64,000 bases of DNA from Streptomyces globosus (GTDB taxonomy: Bacteria > Actinomycetota > Actinomycetes > Streptomycetales > Streptomycetaceae), in NCBI RefSeq assembly GCF_003325375.1, contig NZ_CP030862.1, forward strand, positions 1,181,501-1,245,500, in the 5' to 3' direction. Within the stretch, counting starts at the first letter, position 1. Every line of letters starts with the position of its first letter. This document shows, in pieces, positions 37,150-45,107 of this stretch. The notes beneath the pieces were generated by a model. The model saw only the letters and a list, made by a program, of their open reading frames with translations, was not told where the DNA came from and did not search any database. Made by a program: the position numbers and the translations under genes.

Positions 37150-38925
37150 GTGCGACCGGACGACGACTACGACTACGAGCTCCACAGCCGTCTCGCCGGT
37201 CCGTTCGCGGACCCGGGCAGCACCGGGCGGCGGGTCCGGTACCGGACGCTGCTCTCCCGGGAGGAGCGGGGCACGCGAATACGGGCCGTCCTGCTGATGG
37301 CGCTGGCGCCCGTCGCCGCCGCCGGGCTGCTCCTCTACCTCGTCTGGCCCTCGCACCGCACGGTCCGCGAGGGCGGCGAGTGGTGGCTGGTGCACCTGGA
37401 CACCGCGATGCTCGGCTGCATCGGCGTGATCATGCTCTTCATGCTGGTCAACGTCGTGTCGATCGCCCACGCGACGATGACCGCCCGGGACCCCGTCCCC
37501 GTACCGCCCGAGCCCGGGACCCGGGTCGCGTTCCTGACGACGTACGTCCCCGGCAAGGAGCCCCTCACCATGGTGCGGGACACCCTCCGGGCGGCCGTGG
37601 ACCTGCGCCACGACGGGCACCTCGACGTGTGGCTGCTCGACGAGGGCGACGACCCCGAGGCCAGGGCGCTGTGCGCCGAGCTCGGCGTGCACCACTTCAC
37701 CCGCAGGGGAGTGCCCGCCTGGAACACCGCGCGCGGCCCCCACCGGGCGCGCACCAAGCACGGCAACTACAACGCCTGGCTCTCCGCGTACGGCGGCGCC
37801 TACGAGTTCCTCGCCTCCGTCGACACCGACCACCGCCCGCTGCCGAACTACCTGGAGCGGATGCTCGGCTACTTCCGCGACCCCGACACCGCCTTCGTCG
37901 TCGGCCCGCAGGTGTACGGCAACTACACCGCCGCCGTCACCAAGGCCGCAGAGTCCCAGCAGTACCTCTTCCACGCGCTGATCCAGCGGGCCGGCAACCG
38001 CTACGGCGCGCCCATGTTCGTCGGCACCAACAACGCCGTGCGGATCAGCGCCCTCCGGCAGGTCGGCGGGTTCCGGGACTCCATCACCGAGGACATGGCC
38101 ACCGGCTTCGAGATGCACCGCCGGCGCAACCCGGCCACCGGCCGGTTCTGGCGGTCGGTCTACACCCCGGACGTGCTCGCCGTCGGCGAGGGCCCGGCCT
38201 CCTGGACCGACTTCTTCACCCAGCAGCTGCGCTGGTCCCGGGGGACGTACGAGACCCTCCTCAAGCAGTACGGGAAGGGCTTCTTCCGGATGCCGCCGGG
38301 CCGGCTCCTCAACTACACGCTGATGCTCGTCTACTACCCGATGACGGCCGTGAACTGGCTCCTCGGCGTCCTCAGCTGCGTGCTGTTCCTGTGGTTCGGG
38401 GCCTCCGGCACCCAGGTCTCCGCCGACGTGTGGCTGATGCTCTACACCGACGCCGCCGCCCTCCAGGTCGGCCTCTACCTGTGGAACCGCCGGCACAACG
38501 TCTCGCCGCACGAGCCCGCCGGCTCCGGCGGACTGGCCGGCATCGCGATGTCCGCCGTCTGCGCGCCCGTCTACCTCGCCTCCCTCACCTCCGCCGTGCT
38601 GCGCACCGAGGGGCGGTTCGTCGTCACCCCCAAGGGCGCCGCCGCCGGCACCGACCGGGCGGCCTCCTTCCGCATCCACTTCGCCTGGGCGGCCGTCCTG
38701 GCCGTCTCCCTGGCGGCCTCCGCCCGCCTCGGCCACACCCACGCCGCGATGCGCACCTGGGCCGTCCTCGCGCTGCTCGTCTGCCTGGCCCCGCCCGCCG
38801 TGTGGGCGGCGTCGGTGCTGCGCGCCCGCCGGGCCGCCGCCCGGTCCCGCACCCCCGAGCCGGGCCGCGGCGCCGGGCCCGGCGACGAGCCGGAGGCGGC
38901 GTTCGCCCCGACAGGAGGGAACTGA
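37150..38925 (+). CDS. cslA: cellulose-synthase-like glycosyltransferase CslA (GT2)
   Basis: 591 residues, membrane GT2. Two N-terminal helices (about 46-66 and 86-108), then the catalytic domain: TYVPGKEP, LLDEGDDPE (Asp164), SVDTDH (D225/D227 metal motif), TED 313-315 (catalytic base) and QQLRW 358-362 (acceptor signature). Four or so C-terminal helices and an acidic tail follow. Synthesises a beta-glucan-type polymer at hyphal tips in Streptomyces by family knowledge. GTG at 37150. Only 3 nt before glxA, matching the known cslA-glxA coupling. I recall the S. coelicolor locus lying elsewhere in the chromosome. Confidence 0.9.
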   Translation: MRPDDDYDYELHSRLAGPFADPGSTGRRVRYRTLLSREERGTRIRAVLLMALAPVAAAGLLLYLVWPSHRTVREGGEWWLVHLDTAMLGCIGVIMLFMLVNVVSIAHATMTARDPVPVPPEPGTRVAFLTTYVPGKEPLTMVRDTLRAAVDLRHDGHLDVWLLDEGDDPEARALCAELGVHHFTRRGVPAWNTARGPHRARTKHGNYNAWLSAYGGAYEFLASVDTDHRPLPNYLERMLGYFRDPDTAFVVGPQVYGNYTAAVTKAAESQQYLFHALIQRAGNRYGAPMFVGTNNAVRISALRQVGGFRDSITEDMATGFEMHRRRNPATGRFWRSVYTPDVLAVGEGPASWTDFFTQQLRWSRGTYETLLKQYGKGFFRMPPGRLLNYTLMLVYYPMTAVNWLLGVLSCVLFLWFGASGTQVSADVWLMLYTDAAALQVGLYLWNRRHNVSPHEPAGSGGLAGIAMSAVCAPVYLASLTSAVLRTEGRFVVTPKGAAAGTDRAASFRIHFAWAAVLAVSLAASARLGHTHAAMRTWAVLALLVCLAPPAVWAASVLRARRAAARSRTPEPGRGAGPGDEPEAAFAPTGGN

Positions 38926-38928
38926 CCC

Positions 38929-40914
38929 ATGGCCTACCGCCCCTCACGGCAGTTCAAGAACACGCTGCTCGGCACCGCGGCCGTGGTCGTCCTCGCGGCG
39001 CTCAACGCCCCCGCCGCGCTGTCCTTCGCGCAGGAGCGCTACCACGCGTACCGGATCGCGCAGCCCTCCTACCGGCTCGAGTACGGCTCCTGGTCGCTCG
39101 TCGACCTGCCGAAGGACCGCCGCATCAACGCCATGCACGCCGCCCTCCTGCACACCGGCAAGGTCCTGCTGATCGCCGGCTCGGGCAACGACCAGGAGAA
39201 CTTCGACCAGGGCACCTTCGAGACGGTCCTGTGGGACCCGCGCACCGACACCTTCAAGAAGATCCCGACACCGGAGGACTTCTTCTGCGCCGGCCACAGC
39301 CAACTCCCCGACGGCCGCCTCCTCGTGGCCGGCGGCACCGCCCGGTACGAGGTCCTCGACGGCAAGGTGACCCGGGCGGGCGGCGCCATGCGCGTCAAGA
39401 ACGAGAGCCCCGACAAGGCGGTCACCCTGCGCAAGGGCACCCGCTTCCGGTCGCCGTCCGGCGTCGAGTACGCCTCCCGCTTCGACGTCACCGTGCCGAA
39501 GGCGAAGCGCGAGTTCGAGATCACGTACGGCCGGGACGGGCAGGCACTGCCCTGGAAGACGAAGGTGACGGCCTCCGAGGCGCGCGTCTTCGTCGAGGCG
39601 GTCGAGCCGGGCGCCCGCGGGCTGACCACGCAGGCCGCCCAGTACGCGGTCGTCGGGCTGAAGGGGAAGGACGCCGACAACGTCTACGGCCTCGCCGAGC
39701 GGCTCAGCACCGACAAGCAGGACTTCCAGGGCATCAGGTCCGCCTACGAGTTCGACCCGGTCGCGGAGCGGTACGTGCCCGTCGCCCCCATGGCGGACGC
39801 CCGCTGGTACCCCACGCTCGTCGCACTCCCCGACGGGCGGGCGCTCGCGGTGTCCGGGCTCAACGACGTCGGGGACGTCGTCCCCGGCGACAACGAGTTC
39901 TACGACCCGAGGACCCGCACCTGGAGCAAGGGCCCCTCCCGCTACTTCCCCACCTACCCCTCCCTCTTCCTCCTCCAGGGCGGCAAGCTGCTCTACACCG
40001 GCTCCAACGCGGGCTACGGCCCCGCCGACAAGGGCCGCGAGCCCGGCGTGTGGGACCTGGCAGCCAACACGTTCACCCCGGTCCGCGGGCTCGCGGACGC
40101 CGACCGGCTGGAGACGTCCGCGTCGGTGCTGCTGCCGCCCGCGCAGGACCAGAGGGTGATGGTGCTCGGCGGCGGCGGGGTCGGCGAGTCCAGGCTGTCC
40201 ACGGCCAGGACGGCGATCGTCGACCTGAAGCAGCCCGCGCCCGCCTTCCGGCCCGCGGCCCCGCTGCCGCAGGGCACCCGCTACCTGAGCAGCGTGCTCC
40301 TCCCCGACGACACCGTCTTCACGACCGGCGGCTCCCGCGACTACCGCGGCCGCAGCGCCAGCGACATCCTCAAGGCGCAGTTCTACGACCCCCGCACCGA
40401 CGCCTTCACGGCCGCCGCCGCCCCGACCGTGGCCCGCAACTACCACTCGGAGGCGCTGCTGCTGCCCGACGGGCGGGTGGCGACCTTCGGCTCCGACCCG
40501 CTCTTCGCGGACAAGGACAACACCCGGCTCGGCAGGTTCGAGCACCGCCTGGAGGTGTACTCCCCGCCCTACCTGCACCGCGACCCGGCCGCCCGGCCGG
40601 AGCTCGGGGCGGGGCCGGACACGGTCGGCGCGGACGGCCGCGCCACCTTCGCGACGGCGCACCCGGAGCGGATCGCGCGGGCGCGGCTGATGCGGCCGAG
40701 CGCGGTCACCCACACCACCGACGTGGAGCAGCGCTCCGTGGAGCTCGGTGTGGCCCGCGGGGACGGCTCGGCCACCTTCACGGTGCCGTCCGACCCGACG
40801 CTCGTCCCGCCCGGCTGGTACATGCTGTTCGCGGTCGATGCGGCCGGGACGCCGTCCACCGCGAAGTGGATCAAGGTGCCGGTGCGGGCGGCTGCTGCCG
40901 AACCGGAGCGGTGA
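38929..40914 (+). CDS. glxA: mono-copper radical oxidase GlxA
   Basis: 661 residues. Galactose-oxidase-like enzyme acting with CslA in glycan deposition. N-terminal hydrophobic anchor (about 11-33) and then kelch propeller. By analogy with galactose oxidase and GlxA, the thioether cofactor would be Cys120 (FFCAGHS) with Tyr294 (RWYPTLVALPDG), Trp293 the stacked residue, copper ligands Tyr505 and His506 (ARNYHSEALLLPDG) and His595 (SAVTHTTDVEQRS); the last lies in the C-terminal DUF1929 domain. All are present, so the enzyme should be active. ATG with GACAGGAGG upstream. Confidence 0.92.
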   Translation: MAYRPSRQFKNTLLGTAAVVVLAALNAPAALSFAQERYHAYRIAQPSYRLEYGSWSLVDLPKDRRINAMHAALLHTGKVLLIAGSGNDQENFDQGTFETVLWDPRTDTFKKIPTPEDFFCAGHSQLPDGRLLVAGGTARYEVLDGKVTRAGGAMRVKNESPDKAVTLRKGTRFRSPSGVEYASRFDVTVPKAKREFEITYGRDGQALPWKTKVTASEARVFVEAVEPGARGLTTQAAQYAVVGLKGKDADNVYGLAERLSTDKQDFQGIRSAYEFDPVAERYVPVAPMADARWYPTLVALPDGRALAVSGLNDVGDVVPGDNEFYDPRTRTWSKGPSRYFPTYPSLFLLQGGKLLYTGSNAGYGPADKGREPGVWDLAANTFTPVRGLADADRLETSASVLLPPAQDQRVMVLGGGGVGESRLSTARTAIVDLKQPAPAFRPAAPLPQGTRYLSSVLLPDDTVFTTGGSRDYRGRSASDILKAQFYDPRTDAFTAAAAPTVARNYHSEALLLPDGRVATFGSDPLFADKDNTRLGRFEHRLEVYSPPYLHRDPAARPELGAGPDTVGADGRATFATAHPERIARARLMRPSAVTHTTDVEQRSVELGVARGDGSATFTVPSDPTLVPPGWYMLFAVDAAGTPSTAKWIKVPVRAAAAEPER

Positions 40915-40930
40915 CGGAACGGCAGGGCGT

Positions 40931-40972
40931 CCGGCTCACTGCACGGCGCGGCCGGCTCACTGCACCGCGCGG
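40931..40972. repeat. 21-bp tandem duplication at the end of the GH6 gene
   Basis: Two adjacent 21-bp units, starting CCGGCTCACTGCAC at 40931 and 40952, differing by one base. The second copy contains the GH6 stop codon and last codons (AVQ-stop); the first repeats them outside the gene, giving a second in-frame stop 21 nt on. Confidence 0.8.
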
Positions 40973-42000
40973 CGGGCCAGGCCGAGCGCGTAGTCGGGCC
41001 ACCAGGTGCCCGCCGCCGGCCCCCCGCGGCAGGTGCCGTCCGACTCGCCCGGCCGCTTGACCCACAGGTACGCGTCCACGAGCGGGTCGCCCGTCCGGTC
41101 GGTCGGCGGGGCGCCGAGCGCGCGGCCCGGCGGATTGCACCAGGCCTCGGGCCCGCCGCCCGGCAGCGGGCCCGCCCCGTTGCGGCTGGTGTCGACGACG
41201 AAGTGCTTGCCGCCGGTCGCCGCCGAGATCCGCGCCCCGTACGCGCGGGCCGCCTCGACGGGCTGGAAGTTGGCGGTGTTCAGCGCGAACCCGTCGGCCC
41301 GGTCGAGCCCGGCCCGGCGCAGGGGATCGACGAGCCGCTGCGGATCGGGCAGCCAGGCCGGGTTCCCGGCGTCCAGGTACACCTTCGTGTGCGGGTTGCG
41401 CTTGAGCCGGGCCACGGCCTCGGAGAGCAGCGCGAACCGCTCCCCGTGCAGGGCGGCCGGGGTGCAGCCGTCGACGACGTGCGGGACGGCGTCGGGCTCC
41501 AGGACGACGACGGCCTTCGCCGACCCCACCGCGTCGGCGAACCTGCCGATCCACGCCCGGTACGCGGCGGCGTCCCGGGCGCCGCCCGCCGAGTGCTGGC
41601 CGCAGTCGCGGTGCGGGATGTTGTACGCGGTGAGGACCAGGGTCCGGCCCGCGGCCGCGGCGCCGGCGGCCGCCCGGCGGATGGCGGGCGCCGGATCGCC
41701 GCCGGCGCCCCACAGGGCCATCGGCCGCTCCGAGATCCGCCGCAGCACCTGGGCGTCTGCGGCCCGGCCGCGGCCCTCCCAGTCGGCGACCTGGCGGGCG
41801 GCGTCGCTGTCCGGGTCCACCCAGAACGGGGACCCGCCGCCCGCGGCGGCGTCGGCGGCGCCGTCCGCCTGCCGGTCCGCCGAACGGGACGGAGGTGCGG
41901 ACTCCGGCTGCGGTGCCGAGCACGCGGGCGCCGCGGCGAGCAGCAGCGCCAGGCCCGCGGCGGCGGCGAAGGGTCTGCGGGGGCGGCTTCGGCCAGGCAT
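40957..42000 (-). CDS. cslZ: GH6 glycoside hydrolase (cellulase-like), secreted
   Basis: 347 residues. N-terminal Arg-rich signal with hydrophobic core (RRPFAAAAGLALLLAAAPACSAPQ); a cysteine at the end could be a lipoprotein attachment site, though the lipobox is imperfect. GH6 motifs: LVLTAYNIPHRDCGQHSAGG, VVVLEPDAVPHV (catalytic Asp), VYLDAGNPAWL, ALNTANFQ, FVVDTSRNGAGPLPGG and AYLWVKRPGESDGTC. Probably trims the CslA/GlxA product, as CslZ does. Convergent with glxA here. ATG 42000; longer readings extend into the divergent region. Confidence 0.88.
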   Translation of the reverse strand: MPGRSRPRRPFAAAAGLALLLAAAPACSAPQPESAPPSRSADRQADGAADAAAGGGSPFWVDPDSDAARQVADWEGRGRAADAQVLRRISERPMALWGAGGDPAPAIRRAAAGAAAAGRTLVLTAYNIPHRDCGQHSAGGARDAAAYRAWIGRFADAVGSAKAVVVLEPDAVPHVVDGCTPAALHGERFALLSEAVARLKRNPHTKVYLDAGNPAWLPDPQRLVDPLRRAGLDRADGFALNTANFQPVEAARAYGARISAATGGKHFVVDTSRNGAGPLPGGGPEAWCNPPGRALGAPPTDRTGDPLVDAYLWVKRPGESDGTCRGGPAAGTWWPDYALGLARRAVQ

Positions 42001-42298
42001 CCGGCTTCCTCGGGGCGCAGGGGCGGCTCGCGGACCGGGCCATGGTGACACGGCCGCCGCACCACCCGGCCGACCCGCGCCCGGCCGCGCCCCCGCTCTC
42101 CCTCCCCCGGCGGTCACGGCCGCCCCGGCTCAGCCCGACGGGGGAGCGCCGGCGGCCGCGAGGCGTCCCCTGCCCGGCCCTGCTGCTCCGCTTCGGCACC
42201 CGTACCCGCCGCGCGGTCCCGGCGGCGCCGAAGGGGACGTACGACCGAGGAGTGAGACGGGCCCCGCCGCCAAATGACCGCCGGGTAGGGTCGGATGC
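42001..42298. other. divergent gap between the GH6 gene and the second MarR gene
   Basis: 298 nt, pyrimidine-rich runs, no gene. The only recognisable element is the TAGGGT -10 of the MarR gene at 42286-42291. It marks the downstream edge of the csl locus. Confidence 0.5.
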
Positions 42299-42808
42299 GT
42301 GTCCAAGCCGCTCAGTCTCCCCTTCGATCCCATCGCCCGCGCCGACGAGCTCTGGCAGCGGCGCTGGGGACCCGCCCCCGCGATGGCCGCGATCACCTCG
42401 GTCATGCGGGCGCACCAGATCCTGCTCGGCGAGGTCGACGCCGTCGTCAAGCCGTACGGACTGACCTTCGCGCGGTACGAGGCGCTCGTGCTGCTCACCT
42501 TCTCCAAGGCCGGCGAGCTGCCGATGTCGAAGATCGGCGAGCGCCTGATGGTGCACCCGACGTCGGTGACGAACACGGTGGACCGGCTGGTGCGCTCCGG
42601 CCTGGTGGCCAAGCGCCCCAACCCCAACGACGGCCGCGGCACCCTGGCGTCGATCACGGAGAAGGGCCGCGAGGTCGTCGAGGCGGCGACGAAGGACCTG
42701 ATGGCGATGGACTTCGGGCTGGGCACGTACGACGCCGAGGAGTGCCAGGAGATCTTCGCGCTGCTGCGGCCGCTGCGCGTGGCCGCCGAGGACTTCCGCG
42801 AGGGGTAG
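42299..42808 (+). CDS. MarR-family transcriptional regulator
   Basis: 169 residues. Helix-rich N-terminus, then wHTH: LTFARYEALVLLTFSKAGELPMSKIGERLMVHPTSVTNTVDRLVRSGLVAKRPNPNDGRGTLASITEKG. DGRGT is the DxR-type wing. The GTG start lies 7 nt after TAGGGT (42286-42291), the geometry of a leaderless mRNA. Probably co-transcribed with DUF3817 copy b or separately started (see next). Target unknown; could be icmA or its own promoter. Confidence 0.9.
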   Translation: MSKPLSLPFDPIARADELWQRRWGPAPAMAAITSVMRAHQILLGEVDAVVKPYGLTFARYEALVLLTFSKAGELPMSKIGERLMVHPTSVTNTVDRLVRSGLVAKRPNPNDGRGTLASITEKGREVVEAATKDLMAMDFGLGTYDAEECQEIFALLRPLRVAAEDFREG

Positions 42809-42865
42809 CAGGGCTCACACGGCCCGGGGGCGGATCGGCCGCAGGGGGCGGCTAGGCTCGTGGCC

Positions 42866-43198
42866 ATGAAGAAGAGCGTGCTGACCCGGTACCGGGTGAT
42901 GGCCTACGTGACCGCCGTCATGCTGTTGATCCTCTGCGGCTGCATGGTCGCCAAGTACGGCTTCGACACCGGCGCCGACCTGACCTTCGTCGTGTCCCAG
43001 ACGCACGGCGTCCTCTTCATGATCTACCTGGCGTTCGCGCTGGACCTGAGCTCCAAGGCCAAGTGGTCCTTCGGCCGGATGCTGTGGGTCATGGTCTCCG
43101 GGACCATCCCCGGCGCCGCCTTCTTCGTCGAGCGCAAGGTCCGCGCCGACGTCGAGCCCCTGATCACCGACGGCGGCCTGGCCCCCGCGAAGGCGTAG
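42866..43198 (+). CDS. DUF3817 family membrane protein, copy b
   Basis: 110 residues, three helices. KSVLTRYRVMAYVTAVMLLILCGCMVAKYGFDTG, then TFVVSQTHGVLFMIYLAFALDLSSKAKWSFGRMLWVMVSGTIPGAAFFVERKV with the HGVLF..Y..D..KAKW motif. TAGGCT (42853-42858) ends exactly 7 nt before ATG 42866, so this ATG, not the GTG at 42860, is the likely leaderless start. Followed by a strong terminator. Confidence 0.9.
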   Translation: MKKSVLTRYRVMAYVTAVMLLILCGCMVAKYGFDTGADLTFVVSQTHGVLFMIYLAFALDLSSKAKWSFGRMLWVMVSGTIPGAAFFVERKVRADVEPLITDGGLAPAKA

Positions 43199-43215
43199 GC
43201 GCCCGCCGTTCCGGT

Positions 43216-43253
43216 GGAAACCCCGGGGAGCAGGAAGACTCCCCGGGGTTTCC
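43216..43253 (+). terminator. terminator of the MarR-DUF3817 unit
   Basis: GGAAACCCCGGGGAG (43216-43230) pairs perfectly with 43239-43253 (15 bp), loop caggaaga. It lies 18 nt after the stop and ends 8 nt before the icmA palindrome. Confidence 0.88.
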
Positions 43254-43260
43254 CATCGAC

Positions 43261-43284
43261 ATTTACTAGGACGTCCTAGTAAAT
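43261..43284. promoter_or_regulatory. 24-bp perfect palindrome (operator) at the icmA start
   Basis: Half-site ATTTACTAGGAC followed by its exact complement, no spacer. The right edge overlaps TAAATT (43280-43285), which sits 6 nt before the ATG at 43292 as a leaderless -10 would. A dimeric repressor bound here would block icmA transcription. A+T-rich in an otherwise very GC-rich region. The cognate regulator is unknown. Confidence 0.8.
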
Positions 43285-43291
43285 TCGAAGC

Positions 43292-44992
43292 ATGGACGCT
43301 GACGCCATCGAGGAGGGCCGCCGCCGCTGGCAGGCCCGTTACGACAAGGCCCGCAAGCGCGAGGCCGACTTCACCACGCTCTCCGGCGATGCCGTCGACC
43401 CCGTCTACGGCCCCCGGCCCGGAGACGCGTACGAAGGTTTCGAGCGCATCGGCTGGCCCGGCGAGTACCCGTACACCCGCGGCCTGCACGCCACCGGCTA
43501 CCGCGGCCGGACCTGGACCATCCGCCAGTTCGCCGGCTTCGGCAACGCCGAGCAGACCAACGAGCGCTACAAGATGATCCTGGCCGCCGGCGGCGGCGGG
43601 CTCTCCGTCGCCTTCGACATGCCGACCCTCATGGGCCGCGACTCCGACGACCCGCGCTCCCTCGGCGAGGTCGGCCACTGCGGCGTCGCCATCGACTCCG
43701 CCGCCGACATGGAGGTCCTCTTCAAGGACATCCCCCTCGGCGACGTCACGACCTCGATGACGATCTCGGGCCCCGCCGTACCCGCCTTCTGCATGTACCT
43801 CGTGGCCGCCGAGCGCCAGGGCGTCGACCCCGCCGTCCTCAACGGCACGCTCCAGACGGACATCTTCAAGGAGTACATCGCCCAGAAGGAGTGGCTCTTC
43901 GAACCCGAGCCGCACCTGCGCCTCATCGGCGACCTCATGGAGTACTGCGCCAAGGGCATCCCCGCCTACAAGCCGCTGTCCGTCTCCGGCTACCACATCC
44001 GCGAGGCCGGCGCGACCGCCGCGCAGGAGCTGGCGTACACCCTGGCGGACGGCTTCGGGTACGTGGAGCTCGGCCTCTCCCGCGGCATGGACGTCGACAC
44101 GTTCGCGCCCGGCCTGTCCTTCTTCTTCGACGCCCACCTCGACTTCTTCGAGGAGATCGCCAAGTTCCGCGCCGCCCGCCGCATCTGGGCCCGCTGGATG
44201 AAGGAGGTCTACGGCGCGAAGAACGAGAAGTCGATGTGGCTGCGCTTCCACACGCAGACCGCCGGCGTCTCCCTGACGGCGCAGCAGCCCTACAACAACG
44301 TGGTGCGCACGGCCGTCGAGGCCCTCGCCGCCGTCCTCGGCGGGACGAACTCCCTGCACACCAACGCCCTCGACGAGACCCTCGCCCTCCCGAGCGAGCA
44401 GGCGGCCGAGATCGCCCTGCGCACGCAGCAGGTGCTGATGGAGGAGACCGGCGTCGCCAACGTGGCGGACCCGCTCGGCGGTTCCTGGTACGTGGAGCAG
44501 CTCACCGACCGCATCGAGGCGGACGCCGAGAAGATCTTCGACCAGATCAAGGAGCGCGGCCTGCGCGCCCACCCCGACGGCAGGCACCCCATCGGGCCGA
44601 TCACCTCGGGCATCCTGCGCGGCATCGAGGACGGCTGGTTCACCGGCGAGATCGCCGAGTCCGCCTTCGCCTACCAGCGGGCGCTGGAGAAGGGCGACAA
44701 GCGGGTCGTCGGCGTCAACGTCCACCACGGCTCGGTCACCGGCGACCTGGAGATCCTCCGCGTCAGCCACGAGGTCGAGCGCGAGCAGGTGCGCGCCCTC
44801 GCCGACCGCAAGGCCGGCCGCGACGACGCGAAGGTGACCGCCTCGCTGAAGGCGATGCTGGACGCCGCGCGCGACGGCTCCAACATGATCCCGTCCATGC
44901 TCGACGCGGTGCGCGCCGAGGCCACCCTCGGCGAGATCTGCAACGCCCTGCGCGACGAGTGGGGCACCTACACGGAGCCGCCGGGCTTCTGA
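43292..44992 (+). CDS. icmA: isobutyryl-CoA mutase large subunit
   Basis: 566 residues. Adenosylcobalamin-dependent isomerisation of isobutyryl-CoA and n-butyryl-CoA, joining valine breakdown to butyrate and polyketide precursors. The length equals IcmA of S. cinnamonensis as I recall, shorter than MutB since the B12-binding domain is on a separate small subunit (not in this window). Substrate-determining residues are those of isobutyryl- rather than methylmalonyl-CoA mutase: Phe80 (TIRQFAGF) and Gln198 (YIAQKE), where MCM has Tyr and Arg. TIM-barrel motifs include SVAFDMPTLMGRDSDD, HIREAGATAAQELAYTLADG and GGTNSLHTNA. MeaB and the adenosyltransferase in the window support it. Confidence 0.93.
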   Translation: MDADAIEEGRRRWQARYDKARKREADFTTLSGDAVDPVYGPRPGDAYEGFERIGWPGEYPYTRGLHATGYRGRTWTIRQFAGFGNAEQTNERYKMILAAGGGGLSVAFDMPTLMGRDSDDPRSLGEVGHCGVAIDSAADMEVLFKDIPLGDVTTSMTISGPAVPAFCMYLVAAERQGVDPAVLNGTLQTDIFKEYIAQKEWLFEPEPHLRLIGDLMEYCAKGIPAYKPLSVSGYHIREAGATAAQELAYTLADGFGYVELGLSRGMDVDTFAPGLSFFFDAHLDFFEEIAKFRAARRIWARWMKEVYGAKNEKSMWLRFHTQTAGVSLTAQQPYNNVVRTAVEALAAVLGGTNSLHTNALDETLALPSEQAAEIALRTQQVLMEETGVANVADPLGGSWYVEQLTDRIEADAEKIFDQIKERGLRAHPDGRHPIGPITSGILRGIEDGWFTGEIAESAFAYQRALEKGDKRVVGVNVHHGSVTGDLEILRVSHEVEREQVRALADRKAGRDDAKVTASLKAMLDAARDGSNMIPSMLDAVRAEATLGEICNALRDEWGTYTEPPGF

Positions 44993-45107
44993 GCCCCTGC
45001 CGCAGCCGGCTTCCTCCGGGCCGGCCGCGTCCGCACCCCCTTCCCGGGCGGCGGCCGCGGCCGGCCCGGCGCCGTTGCCGGGGTTCCCCGCCCGGGCGGG
45101 GGCAGAG

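Noticed and set aside
37150..40914. Interpretation of cslA-glxA as bacterial cellulose synthase bcsA plus a kelch protein
   Set aside because: The GT2 lacks a PilZ domain and is paired with a complete radical copper oxidase active site, the Streptomyces CslA-GlxA arrangement.
36768..41060. 1430-codon plus-strand ORF across cslA and glxA
   Set aside because: Out-of-frame shadow of two clear genes; Arg/Pro/Ala-rich nonsense.
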